Notes under the pieces: model-generated
The model's database searches: none
What the model saw: only the letters and a program-made list of their open reading frames with translations
What the model was told of the DNA's origin: nothing
Made by a program: the position numbers and the translations under genes
Part shown: positions 1-5,253 of the stretch, one piece after another
How the letters are laid out: every line of letters starts with the position of its first letter
Position numbering within the stretch: the stretch's first letter is position 1
Source of the DNA: DATAFT01 sp035544635
GTDB taxonomy: Bacteria; Acidobacteriota; Thermoanaerobaculia; Multivoradales; Multivoraceae
Direction of reading: 5' to 3'
DNA length: 5,253 bases
Assembly: GCA_035544635.1 (NCBI GenBank)
Contig: DATKDQ010000240.1
Location: 1-5,253, forward strand

Positions 1-837
1 GACGTCGTCGTCGAGCTCGCGCCAGGCCGGGACGCAGGCGCCCACCGCGTTGACGTGGGAGCCCGGCTCGAGCCACTCGCCCCTCAGCACCGGCTCGGTC
101 GCGGAGGTCGCCGTGACGACGACGTGGGCACCGCGCACGGCGTCCTCGGCGGACGCCGAGCACTCGACCCGTGGCGCCGCGCGATCGAGTGCGTGCGCAC
201 CCGCGGCGGCGCGTCCGTCGAGGCGCTCGGCTTGGTGGGCGCGCTCGACGAAGCTCTCCGCGTGCTCGCGCGTGCGGCTCCACACCCGGATCTGGTCGAA
301 GCGTCGGACCCTCGACAGGAGCTCGAGGTGGCTCTTCGCCTGGACGCCGCTGCCGAGGATGGCGAGCACGCTCGCGTCCGGCGCGGCGAGCCGGCGCGTC
401 GCCGCCGCCGACACCGCCGCGGTGCGCATCTCCGTCAGGTAGGTCCCGTCCATGACCACCAGCGGCTCGCCGGTCGCGGGATCGAACAGCGCGACCAGGG
501 CCATGTGGGTCGCGATCCCGCGCTCGGCGTTCGACGGGTAGAAGGTCACCAGCTTGACGCCCATGGCCTCGCCGGCGACCGCTCCCTCGGCCCCGGCGCC
601 ATCTCCCGCAGACGACGCCGGCTCCACGGCCGAGCCCGAGACAGGCGTCGTCGTCCCGTGAAGGAGCGCCGGCATGACGGCGAAGAACCCTCCGTACGCC
701 TTCACCGGGATCGCCTGCCGCACCGGCTGGCGCGCTCCGCCCGACGAGAAGACGGCGAGCGTCTCCTCCATGACGTCGATCAGCCGGTCGAGGTCGAGCA
801 GGCGGCGGACGTCGGCGTCGTCGAGAAAGATCGGCAT
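1..837 (-). CDS. Mu-crystallin (ketimine reductase)-like protein, ornithine cyclodeaminase family, C-terminus cut by window edge
   Basis: The family holds cytoplasmic NAD(P)H-dependent reductases and deaminases acting on imines and amino acids, including ornithine cyclodeaminase, alanine dehydrogenase and the ketimine reductase mu-crystallin. The window holds 279 codons. Members usually have 310-350 residues, so roughly 35-60 are missing. Visible in order: N-terminal substrate part with QPVR (R40); GVKLVTFYP with K95; TEMRTA with R138; Rossmann dinucleotide loop GSGVQA (162-167); WSRT (186-189), where mu-crystallin has a similar NADP-binding stretch; and ATEPVL followed by HVNAVGA (261-267) and WRELDD. 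R40, K95 and R138 match conserved ligand-binding positions of ornithine cyclodeaminase. The Asp that this enzyme has after HxNAxGG is Cys268 here, while the tail reads like mu-crystallin, so ketimine or imino-acid reduction is more likely than true ornithine cyclisation. A Gly/Ala/Ser-rich insert of about 28 residues lies near residues 64-92. The ATG is supported by GAGGAGG about 10 bases upstream. It lies 56 bases downstream of the acyl-CoA dehydrogenase, probably in one transcript. Substrate unknown. Confidence 0.93.
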   Translation of the reverse strand, partial: MPIFLDDADVRRLLDLDRLIDVMEETLAVFSSGGARQPVRQAIPVKAYGGFFAVMPALLHGTTTPVSGSAVEPASSAGDGAGAEGAVAGEAMGVKLVTFYPSNAERGIATHMALVALFDPATGEPLVVMDGTYLTEMRTAAVSAAATRRLAAPDASVLAILGSGVQAKSHLELLSRVRRFDQIRVWSRTREHAESFVERAHQAERLDGRAAAGAHALDRAAPRVECSASAEDAVRGAHVVVTATSATEPVLRGEWLEPGSHVNAVGACVPAWRELDDDV

Positions 838-848
838 CGTTCGTCACC

Positions 849-855
849 CCTCCTC
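849..855 (-). promoter_or_regulatory. Ribosome binding site of the mu-crystallin-like gene
   Basis: Read on the minus strand this is GAGGAGG, about 11 bases before the ATG at 837. It is close to the ideal Shine-Dalgarno sequence and fixes the start. It lies in the 56-base gap after the acyl-CoA dehydrogenase stop codon. No convincing terminator separates the two genes, which supports co-transcription with independent strong translation initiation. Confidence 0.7.
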
Positions 856-893
856 GCCGAGCGGGTCCGGGAGTGGGGGAGCTCGAGACTCCT

Positions 894-2168
894 TCAGCGG
901 CCGCTCGGGATCTCGTTGAACGGCGCGTCGCGGTCGACCCGGATGTCGCCCGGCAGGCCGAGCACCCTCTCGGCGATGATGTTGCGCAGGATCTCGTCCG
1001 AGCCGCCGGCGATGCGCAGGCCGGGGGTGTAGAGGAACCCGGACGTGAACGCCGCCTGGCCGGCGGCACGCTCCCCGAGGGCGGCGTCGCCGTCGCCGCC
1101 GGTCGCGGCGCCGCCGTTCTCTTCGACCACCAGCGTGCCCGCGGGGCCGAGGAGATCGAGCGCGAGGTCCGAGAGGTCCTGGGTCTTCGACGCGCTCACC
1201 ACCTTGAAGATCGACGCCTCGGGCCCGGGCGTCTGACCCTTGGAGAGGGCGGTGCGGATGCGCGCGGCGGTCAGGCGCAGCCCCTCCGACTGCACGTACC
1301 AGTCGGCGAGCCGGTCGCGCACCGCACGGTCACGGAGGGCGGGGCCGCTCTCGACCGTGAGCTGGCGCGCGAAGCGCAGGAGGTCGGCCGCGTCGGGCGA
1401 GAGGTTGCCGCCCACCGCGACGCGCTCGTTCATGAGCGTCGTGATCGAGACCTGCCAGCCGTCGCCCACGCCGCCCAGGCGCTGCTGGTCGGGGATGCGC
1501 ACGTTGGTGAAGAACACCTCGTTGAAGTCGGAGGCGCCGGTGATCTGCCGGATCGGGCGCGCCTCGATCCCCGGGCTCTTCATGTCCACGAAGAAGAAGG
1601 TGAGACCCTTGTGCTTGGGCAGGCTGGGATCGTGCCGCGTGACCAGGATGCCGTAGTCGGAGTAGTGGGCGCCCGAGGTCCAGATCTTCTGGCCGTTGAC
1701 CACCCACTCGTCGCCGTCGCGCACGGCGCGGGTGCGCAAACCGGCGAGGTCGGAGCCCGCGCCCGGCTCCGAGAAGAGCTGGCACCACACCTCCTCGCCC
1801 CGGATGAGCTTCGGGAGGTAGCGGCGCTTCTGCTCCTCGGTGGCGTAGGCCGCGATCACCGGCGCGCACATGCCGAGGCCGATTCCGAAGTAGCCGACCG
1901 GGACGTCGAGCTTCGACTCTTCCTCCTCGAAGATGACGTTGTAGAGGATCGGCCGGCCCTGACCGCCGTACTCCTCGGGGAAGTGCATGACGGCGTACCC
2001 GGCGTCGGCCTTCTTCGCCTGCCACTCCTTGGCGAGCTGGAGGCCGCGCTCGGAGTCGACGCGGCGGTTGAGGCTGCGCCGGCCCCGGCGCGGCCGCGCG
2101 TTGGCCTCGAGCCAGGAGCGCACCTGGGCGCGGAACTCGGCCTCTACGGGGGTGTCGTTGAAGTCCAT
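894..2168 (-). CDS. Acyl-CoA dehydrogenase (FadE-type flavoprotein)
   Basis: This 424-residue protein has the full acyl-CoA dehydrogenase fold and should introduce the alpha,beta double bond into an acyl-CoA, passing electrons from FAD to an electron-transfer flavoprotein in the cytoplasm. In order: N-terminal helical domain (about 1-125) with PEEYGGQG near 64-71; beta domain with the flavin/substrate motif QLFSEPGAGSD (130-140), VNGQKIWTSGA (157-167) and DFNEVFFTNVRIP (214-226); C-terminal helical domain ending GGSDEILRNIIAERVLGLPG (388-407). At the place where medium-chain enzymes carry the catalytic Glu of YEGT, the sequence reads AGGS. E248 in NERVAVGG lies where isovaleryl-CoA and long-chain enzymes carry their base, so it is the likely catalytic residue. 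Residues about 351-371 form a Gly/Ala-rich low-complexity loop. The ATG has a GAGGG Shine-Dalgarno about 9 bases upstream. The chain length or branch preference cannot be read from the sequence. It leads a probable operon with the mu-crystallin-like gene. Confidence 0.95.
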   Translation of the reverse strand: MDFNDTPVEAEFRAQVRSWLEANARPRRGRRSLNRRVDSERGLQLAKEWQAKKADAGYAVMHFPEEYGGQGRPILYNVIFEEEESKLDVPVGYFGIGLGMCAPVIAAYATEEQKRRYLPKLIRGEEVWCQLFSEPGAGSDLAGLRTRAVRDGDEWVVNGQKIWTSGAHYSDYGILVTRHDPSLPKHKGLTFFFVDMKSPGIEARPIRQITGASDFNEVFFTNVRIPDQQRLGGVGDGWQVSITTLMNERVAVGGNLSPDAADLLRFARQLTVESGPALRDRAVRDRLADWYVQSEGLRLTAARIRTALSKGQTPGPEASIFKVVSASKTQDLSDLALDLLGPAGTLVVEENGGAATGGDGDAALGERAAGQAAFTSGFLYTPGLRIAGGSDEILRNIIAERVLGLPGDIRVDRDAPFNEIPSGR

Positions 2169-2310
2169 GGCGGTGTACCCTCGATGTCGTCGAGCCGGTG
2201 TGGAGCGACCAGGAGTCTACGCCGAACGCTGCGTCGGACCCGCCGACCGGCCCGGCTCCCTTGGAGACAGGCCCGCGAGCGTGGCCCCGCACTTGCTAGG
2301 AGGTCCCGGG
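2169..2310. promoter_or_regulatory. Divergent intergenic region between acyl-CoA dehydrogenase and membrane protein genes
   Basis: These 142 bases separate two divergently transcribed genes, so promoters for both should lie here or extend into the coding ends. I see ribosome binding sites at each side (GAGGG read on minus near 2178-2182; AGGAGG on plus at 2298-2303). A short inverted repeat, GTCGG and CCGAC at 2233-2247, is present. No pair of -35/-10 hexamers is convincing in this GC-rich sequence, so exact promoters are not called. Confidence 0.5.
2298..2303 (+). promoter_or_regulatory. Ribosome binding site deciding the start of the membrane protein gene
   Basis: A perfect AGGAGG lies seven bases before the ATG at 2311. 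It decides the start, because the same reading frame stays open upstream to 1987 across the antisense strand of the acyl-CoA dehydrogenase gene. That upstream extension has no comparable site. Confidence 0.85.
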
Positions 2311-3417
2311 ATGGAACTGGAGGAACAGCACGGCAGCGGGACCAACGCCGTCGAGCGCTTCGCTGTCAGCGTCGTCATGCGGCACGGCGGCGACTCGGAG
2401 GCGGCTCCGCATCGCTGGTCGGAGGACGATCTCTCCGAGATCCACGCCATCGAGCGCAACACCGTGCTGCTGGCGGCGCTCGCCGGAGCCATCTCCGGCG
2501 CGCTCATCGGTATGGTCGAGGTGCTGTACCGCGGCCGGCTCGATCTGGCCCAGATCGCGCGCTACTGGCAGGCGTGGACTGTCTTCCTGGTAGTGGCGGT
2601 GGTGGTCAGCGCGGTCGAGATCGGACTCTTGTACTGGCTGGTGCTGCGGCGCGCGTCGCGAGTGGCCTCGATCGCGGGGCTGGGCCTGTCGAGGCGCGAG
2701 CGCGAGACGGTGATCGCGCTCGGTGTGTCTCGAGCCTCGCTGGAGATGCCGAACCCGCGCACGTCGATCTACGGCATCGATCCCTATGCGTCCGTGCCCC
2801 GCTGGCAGCTGCTGGCCTACACGGCGCTGTACCGGCTGAAGATCGGCGTCACGAGCTTCGTGCTGCGGATCGTGCTGCGGCGGCTCCTCGCGCGCGCCAC
2901 CCTGCGGGTCTTCATCCCGCTGATCTCCGTGCCGGTGTACGCGGCGTGGAACGCGGTCGTGATCCGGTGGGTGATGCGCGAGGTACGGATCCGCGCCGCC
3001 GGGCCGCGGGCGATCGAGGAGATCCGCGAATGGATCGCCGAGTCCGAGCGGAGCCTCGACGCAGAGGCCCGTGGCCTGATCGTGCAGGCCGTCGCCGAGT
3101 GCATCACCCGCGCCCGGGACGCGCACCCGAACTTCGTCCTGCTGCTCGATCGCTTGCTGCGCGACCTCGAGCTCACCACGGATCGGTTCGAGCTGGACTG
3201 GTCCGACGCCCGCCGCCGGATCGCCGAGCTCGACGAGACCACGCAGAGGCTCGTGCTGCGGGTGACGATCGGAACCGCGGTGCTCAGCGGCCGCATCCGT
3301 CGTCGCCAGCACGAGCTGCTGGCCGAGCTGCACGAGCTGTGCGGGGCCAGCTATACGAAGGATGAAGTCGGCGCGTTGCGCGAGTCGTTCATGCGCGGCC
3401 AGGGCCTCCCGGCGTAG
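2311..3417 (+). CDS. Unrecognised integral membrane protein with helical C-terminal domain, possibly TerB-like
   Basis: The 368-residue product is not one I can assign with confidence. The N-terminal 50 residues are polar and acidic. Hydrophobic segments follow at about 51-72 (small-residue-rich, AGAISGALIG), 88-112 (FLVVAVVVSAVEIGLLYWLV) and 198-220 (FIPLISVPVYAAWNAVVIRW). A further moderately hydrophobic, Arg-rich stretch at about 175-195 may be amphipathic or membrane-inserted. The loop 113-170 contains conserved-looking NPRTSIYGIDPY. From about 228 the protein is charged and helical. Residues 312-345 (IGTAVLSGRIRRRQHELLAE and on) have the spacing of a TerB-like helical repeat, but the usual Asp of its DG turn is Ser. 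It could be a membrane-anchored sensor or scaffold. No catalytic motif is visible. The gene diverges from the acyl-CoA dehydrogenase, converges on the cytochrome gene and appears monocistronic. The start rests on AGGAGG seven bases upstream. Confidence 0.88.
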   Translation: MELEEQHGSGTNAVERFAVSVVMRHGGDSEAAPHRWSEDDLSEIHAIERNTVLLAALAGAISGALIGMVEVLYRGRLDLAQIARYWQAWTVFLVVAVVVSAVEIGLLYWLVLRRASRVASIAGLGLSRRERETVIALGVSRASLEMPNPRTSIYGIDPYASVPRWQLLAYTALYRLKIGVTSFVLRIVLRRLLARATLRVFIPLISVPVYAAWNAVVIRWVMREVRIRAAGPRAIEEIREWIAESERSLDAEARGLIVQAVAECITRARDAHPNFVLLLDRLLRDLELTTDRFELDWSDARRRIAELDETTQRLVLRVTIGTAVLSGRIRRRQHELLAELHELCGASYTKDEVGALRESFMRGQGLPA

Positions 3418-3440
3418 GGGCGACGCGCTGCGTCGACCCC
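3417..3440 (+). terminator. Hairpin in the convergent gap, probable terminator of the membrane protein gene
   Basis: A six-base perfect stem, CGACGC and GCGTCG around a GCT loop (3421-3435), is extended by GGGG (3417-3420) pairing with CCCC (3437-3440) across one bulged A. It begins at the last base of the TAG stop. The sequence after it, AGTCTGTTGGTTGT, is only moderately T-rich, so termination on the plus strand is likely but imperfect. On the minus strand no T-run follows, so the cytochrome gene is less clearly served by it. Confidence 0.5.
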
Positions 3441-3491
3441 AGTCTGTTGGTTGTCCCGGTTGCAGGGGGAAGGGACGGAGAAGGCACGCCC

Positions 3492-4850
3492 TCACAGTGA
3501 TTTCAGATATTCGCTCACGTCCTTCTTCTCTTGCTCGCTCAGGCGCAGCTCGAGGAACGAGTCGTAGTGCTCGATCACGTCCGGCAGGGTCGCGAACCGC
3601 CCATCGTGGTAGAAGCCGCCCTTCTGGTGCGTCCATAACCCGGCCAGCGGGGCGGTGCGATACATGTGGGTCGGCGAGCGGTCGGCCTGGAACGCATCGA
3701 CGCCGATCTCGCTCGGCGCGTGCAGGTTGTTGCCGGGCTCGGTGAAGAGCGGGGGCACGTGGCACGTGCCGCACCGCGCCTTGCCGGCGAAGAGCTTCTC
3801 GCCGCGCGCTGCCGCTGCCTCTTGGAAGCTGCCTTTCGGCGGCCGGGGTGCGGGTATCGCGAGCTGGTAGAAGTGCAGCGCCGCCAGCTTCCCCGTGATC
3901 ATGTCCGGTGTGGTCCTCGTGTTTCCTGAGCCGCTCGCGTTGGAGACGGGATACTGAGCCTTGTTGTCGAACCGAGCGTCGATGAAGGTGCCCTTGCCGT
4001 GCATCTGGGTGGCGCCGACATACGCGTTCCAGTAGGGAACCGAGCCGAACCCCGTCCAGGTGCTCAGGTTCACGCCGGCGAGACCGAACGCCGGCGGGAT
4101 GAGCGTGCCCGCCTGTCCGCCGTCTGGCCGGAAGGCCTTGCCGTCCTTGTCGAGCTCGGCGTCGTAGCGGCCTGGGCCCCAACTGAGGAGCACCTTCTCG
4201 ACCGTGGCCCTGTCGACGCCGAGCAGCTCGGTGAAGGGCTCGAGGTTCGGCGCCAGCGATACGATCTTCCCGACGTTCAGGTCGCGGTTGGCCCAGCCGT
4301 CCAGTCGATGCCCGATGCCCGGTGCCAGCGAGTCGTCGACCGTGGAGTGACAGAACGCACAGCGCAAACCGAGCGACGTCAGCTTGCCGCTGTCATCGAA
4401 GACCCCTTTGACGCCGACGACCGCATCCAACTCGAGCAGCGCGATCGTCGTCGCCGGATCATCGAGGTCGACCTTGCCGGTCTTGAGATCCTTCTGGAGC
4501 GCCGCGGGGAGCGCGTCGACGTCCACCTTCATCCCCACCGCGAGCGCCGTCTTCGGGCTCACTCCGCCGCCCACGCCGCCGTGCTTCTCTCCGGCGATCG
4601 CCTGGTGGAGCCGGAGCGCATCACCCCAGAACGCTTCGCTGCCGAAGGTGTCGTAGCGGAAGATCCGGCGGCCCTCCTCGATCATCTGCTGCGCATGCGC
4701 GCCGATGGAGCGATCGTCCTCGGAGAGCTTGGCCGCCTTCTTGGCTCTCGAGTCGGCCTTGCCCTGGTCGTCGGCGCTGGATCGGACGCCGACGAGCAAG
4801 CTGAGCGCGACCCAGGGCACCATCACGAAAAGCGCATATCTGTATTTCAC
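3492..4850 (-). CDS. Exported di-heme cytochrome c, MauG/cytochrome c peroxidase superfamily
   Basis: The 452-residue product begins with a Sec-type signal peptide: basic KYRY, hydrophobic core to about residue 21, likely cleavage after SSA near 26. It would act in the periplasm. Two c-type heme sites are visible, CAFCH (164-168) and CGTCH (360-364). The C-terminal part has the superfamily signature around the second heme: GEKLFAGKARC, PPLFTE, HMYRTAPLAGL, GGFYHDGRFATLPDVIEHY (411-429) and LSEQEKKDVSEYLKSL. This suggests a peroxidase or other di-heme oxidase that cycles electrons between its hemes. M396 is a candidate axial ligand, not proven. The protein is longer than typical bacterial cytochrome c peroxidases (about 320-380), with some 110 extra residues before the first heme (IFRYDTFGSEAFWGD, 63-77) and about 196 residues between hemes including GFGSVPYWNAY (267-277). 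This recalls larger RoxA-like di-heme proteins, but the link is tentative. The start is GTG, preceded by AAGGAA six bases upstream. It converges with the membrane protein gene and diverges from the gene at 5236. Confidence 0.93.
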   Translation of the reverse strand: MKYRYALFVMVPWVALSLLVGVRSSADDQGKADSRAKKAAKLSEDDRSIGAHAQQMIEEGRRIFRYDTFGSEAFWGDALRLHQAIAGEKHGGVGGGVSPKTALAVGMKVDVDALPAALQKDLKTGKVDLDDPATTIALLELDAVVGVKGVFDDSGKLTSLGLRCAFCHSTVDDSLAPGIGHRLDGWANRDLNVGKIVSLAPNLEPFTELLGVDRATVEKVLLSWGPGRYDAELDKDGKAFRPDGGQAGTLIPPAFGLAGVNLSTWTGFGSVPYWNAYVGATQMHGKGTFIDARFDNKAQYPVSNASGSGNTRTTPDMITGKLAALHFYQLAIPAPRPPKGSFQEAAAARGEKLFAGKARCGTCHVPPLFTEPGNNLHAPSEIGVDAFQADRSPTHMYRTAPLAGLWTHQKGGFYHDGRFATLPDVIEHYDSFLELRLSEQEKKDVSEYLKSL

Positions 4851-4856
4851 GACTTC

Positions 4857-4862
4857 TTCCTT
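4857..4862 (-). promoter_or_regulatory. Ribosome binding site supporting the GTG start of the di-heme cytochrome
   Basis: On the minus strand the sequence reads AAGGAA six bases before the GTG at 4850. The next in-frame ATG (codon 10) would remove the basic n-region of the signal peptide and has no such site, so the GTG is preferred. Confidence 0.6.
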
Positions 4863-4875
4863 TCAGCGGCCGAAA

Positions 4876-4908
4876 TCTCGAGTGGAATCCGAATGAGGCA
4901 CCTCGAGA
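4876..4908. repeat. Inverted repeat, possible operator upstream of the cytochrome gene
   Basis: Arms TCTCGAG (4876-4882) and CTCGAGA (4902-4908) are perfect reverse complements separated by 19 bases. The two bases next inward, TG and CA, also pair if one C is bulged. The centre is about 42 bases upstream of the GTG start, a plausible operator position. No regulator is identified, and seven-base arms may arise by chance. Confidence 0.3.
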
Positions 4909-5198
4909 GAGCTGCATGGCGCATACCAGCGCGTCCTCACTCTCCGGGCGGGCAGCGAAGAAGCGCCGAGGACGCTTCCGGGTCCGAGGCGGCACGTTCT
5001 ACCAGTCGTCGCTGCACGACTTGCCTGGGGCCACTCGACTGCGTCGTCGAGGCTGACCAGCCGCTCGAGCCGGGCAACGAGCCGCTGCATCCTCGGGCAC
5101 AGCCGTTCGGGACGGCGGGACGTGACAGACGTGGCTCGGTACTTGCATCCTCTCCTCGCGTGGGGCCGCCCGCGTCTGGTCGTCCCCGAGTTTTTTCC

Positions 5199-5216
5199 GG
5201 CCGCGGCACCGCGGCC
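5199..5216 (+). repeat. GC-only hairpin in the leader of the gene at 5236
   Basis: GGCCGCGG (5199-5206) and CCGCGGCC (5209-5216) are perfect complements. In RNA this would fold as a seven-pair G/C stem with a GCAC loop. It follows a run of six T (5191-5196) and ends eight bases before the AAGGAG ribosome binding site. As the T-run precedes the stem on the plus strand it is not a normal terminator in that direction. A leader stabilising or translation-modulating element is possible. Confidence 0.45.
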
Positions 5217-5224
5217 AAACTTCG

Positions 5225-5230
5225 AAGGAG
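5225..5230 (+). promoter_or_regulatory. Ribosome binding site of the truncated gene at 5236
   Basis: AAGGAG lies five bases before the ATG at 5236, close to the ideal Shine-Dalgarno and spacing. It is the main evidence that a gene starts there. Confidence 0.65.
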
Positions 5231-5235
5231 AATCC

Positions 5236-5253
5236 ATGAAGTCGAGAACACTC
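5236..5253 (+). CDS. Start of a gene cut by the right window edge
   Basis: Only six codons, MKSRTL, are inside the window. The strong AAGGAG site five bases upstream and the preceding long intergenic region support a real start. A Met-Lys-Ser-Arg opening followed by Leu would suit the n-region of a signal peptide, so an exported protein is possible. Nothing more can be said of function. It is divergent from the di-heme cytochrome and may share regulation with it. Confidence 0.6.

Larger units (their letters stand above)
4851..5235. other. 385-base divergent intergenic region, no convincing gene, several small inverted repeats
   Basis: This gap separates the di-heme cytochrome gene (minus) from the gene starting at 5236 (plus). 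Open frames cross it on both strands, but their products are Arg/Pro/Ser-rich, resemble nothing and lack good ribosome binding sites. It holds short perfect inverted repeats at 4960-4978 (GAAGCG/CGCTTC), 5004-5021 (AGTCGT/ACGACT), 5034-5051 (CTCGAC/GTCGAG), 5102-5116 (GCCGT/ACGGC) and 5199-5216, plus a wider one at 4876-4908. Promoters and operators for both genes are expected here, but no clear -35/-10 pair was found. Confidence 0.6.

Noticed and set aside
838..893. Weak hairpin (GGAGT/ACTCC) between the acyl-CoA dehydrogenase and mu-crystallin-like genes as a terminator
   Set aside because: It has only five pairs, a large loop and no T-run on the minus strand, so it does not justify splitting the operon.
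55..1032. Plus-strand open frame opposite the mu-crystallin-like gene
   Set aside because: It is antisense to a clear family member. The translation is Arg-rich and unlike any protein I recognise.
1987..2310. N-terminal extension of the membrane protein in the same frame
   Set aside because: It lies antisense to the start of the acyl-CoA dehydrogenase. The ATG at 2311 has a perfect AGGAGG and the upstream part looks like an antisense translation.
873..3365. Very long plus-strand open frame (830 codons)
   Set aside because: It runs antisense across the acyl-CoA dehydrogenase and then out of frame through the membrane protein gene. The product is Arg/Gly/Ala-rich with no recognisable motif. 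It is a by-product of high GC.
2296..4182. Long minus-strand open frame (628 codons)
   Set aside because: It overlaps the cytochrome gene in another frame and the membrane protein gene antisense. Its composition is His/Arg/Pro-rich and shows no family signal.
5122..5150. Possible plus-strand promoter (GTGACA followed by TACTTG or TTGCAT)
   Set aside because: The spacing and the second hexamer do not fit a -10 element, and one partial -35-like hexamer is expected by chance.
4863..5237. Minus-strand open frame in the divergent intergenic region (124 codons)
   Set aside because: Its start overlaps the start codon of the plus gene at 5236 and the hairpin. It lacks a ribosome binding site, and the product is Arg/Ser-rich without recognisable features.

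Overview
This is a high-GC (by eye about two-thirds or more G+C) bacterial window with densely packed protein-coding genes. It holds no RNA gene, insertion sequence, CRISPR array or sign of recent transfer. The exported di-heme cytochrome c points to a Gram-negative host with a periplasm. The acyl-CoA dehydrogenase has the C-terminal style common in high-GC lipid-degrading lineages. A soil or environmental proteobacterial, myxobacterial or Binatota-like lineage would fit, but the taxonomy is an inference and not firm.

Layout. (1) On the minus strand, positions 1-2168 form a two-gene unit. An acyl-CoA dehydrogenase (894-2168) is followed 56 bases downstream by a mu-crystallin/ornithine-cyclodeaminase-family NAD(P)H reductase (1-837) that runs off the left edge. 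(2) Diverging from it across a 142-base gap, 2311-3417 on the plus strand encodes an unrecognised membrane protein. It has hydrophobic segments in its first 220 residues and a helical soluble tail that weakly resembles TerB-like domains. (3) This gene converges on 3492-4850 (minus), an exported di-heme cytochrome c of the MauG/cytochrome c peroxidase superfamily. A GC-rich hairpin lies in the short convergent gap. (4) Positions 4851-5235 are a 385-base divergent intergenic region rich in small inverted repeats. (5) A new plus-strand gene with a clear ribosome binding site begins at 5236 and is cut off after six codons.

Function. The first two genes are probably co-transcribed and would work in the cytoplasm on acyl-CoA oxidation and on imine or amino acid reduction, perhaps in one catabolic route. 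The cytochrome is an independent periplasmic redox enzyme and probably shares its control region with the truncated gene at 5236. Nothing links the membrane protein functionally to its neighbours beyond the shared divergent region. Most of the window is ordinary metabolic sequence. The points most worth a second look are the unclassified membrane protein, the enlarged di-heme enzyme, and the structured leader before 5236.
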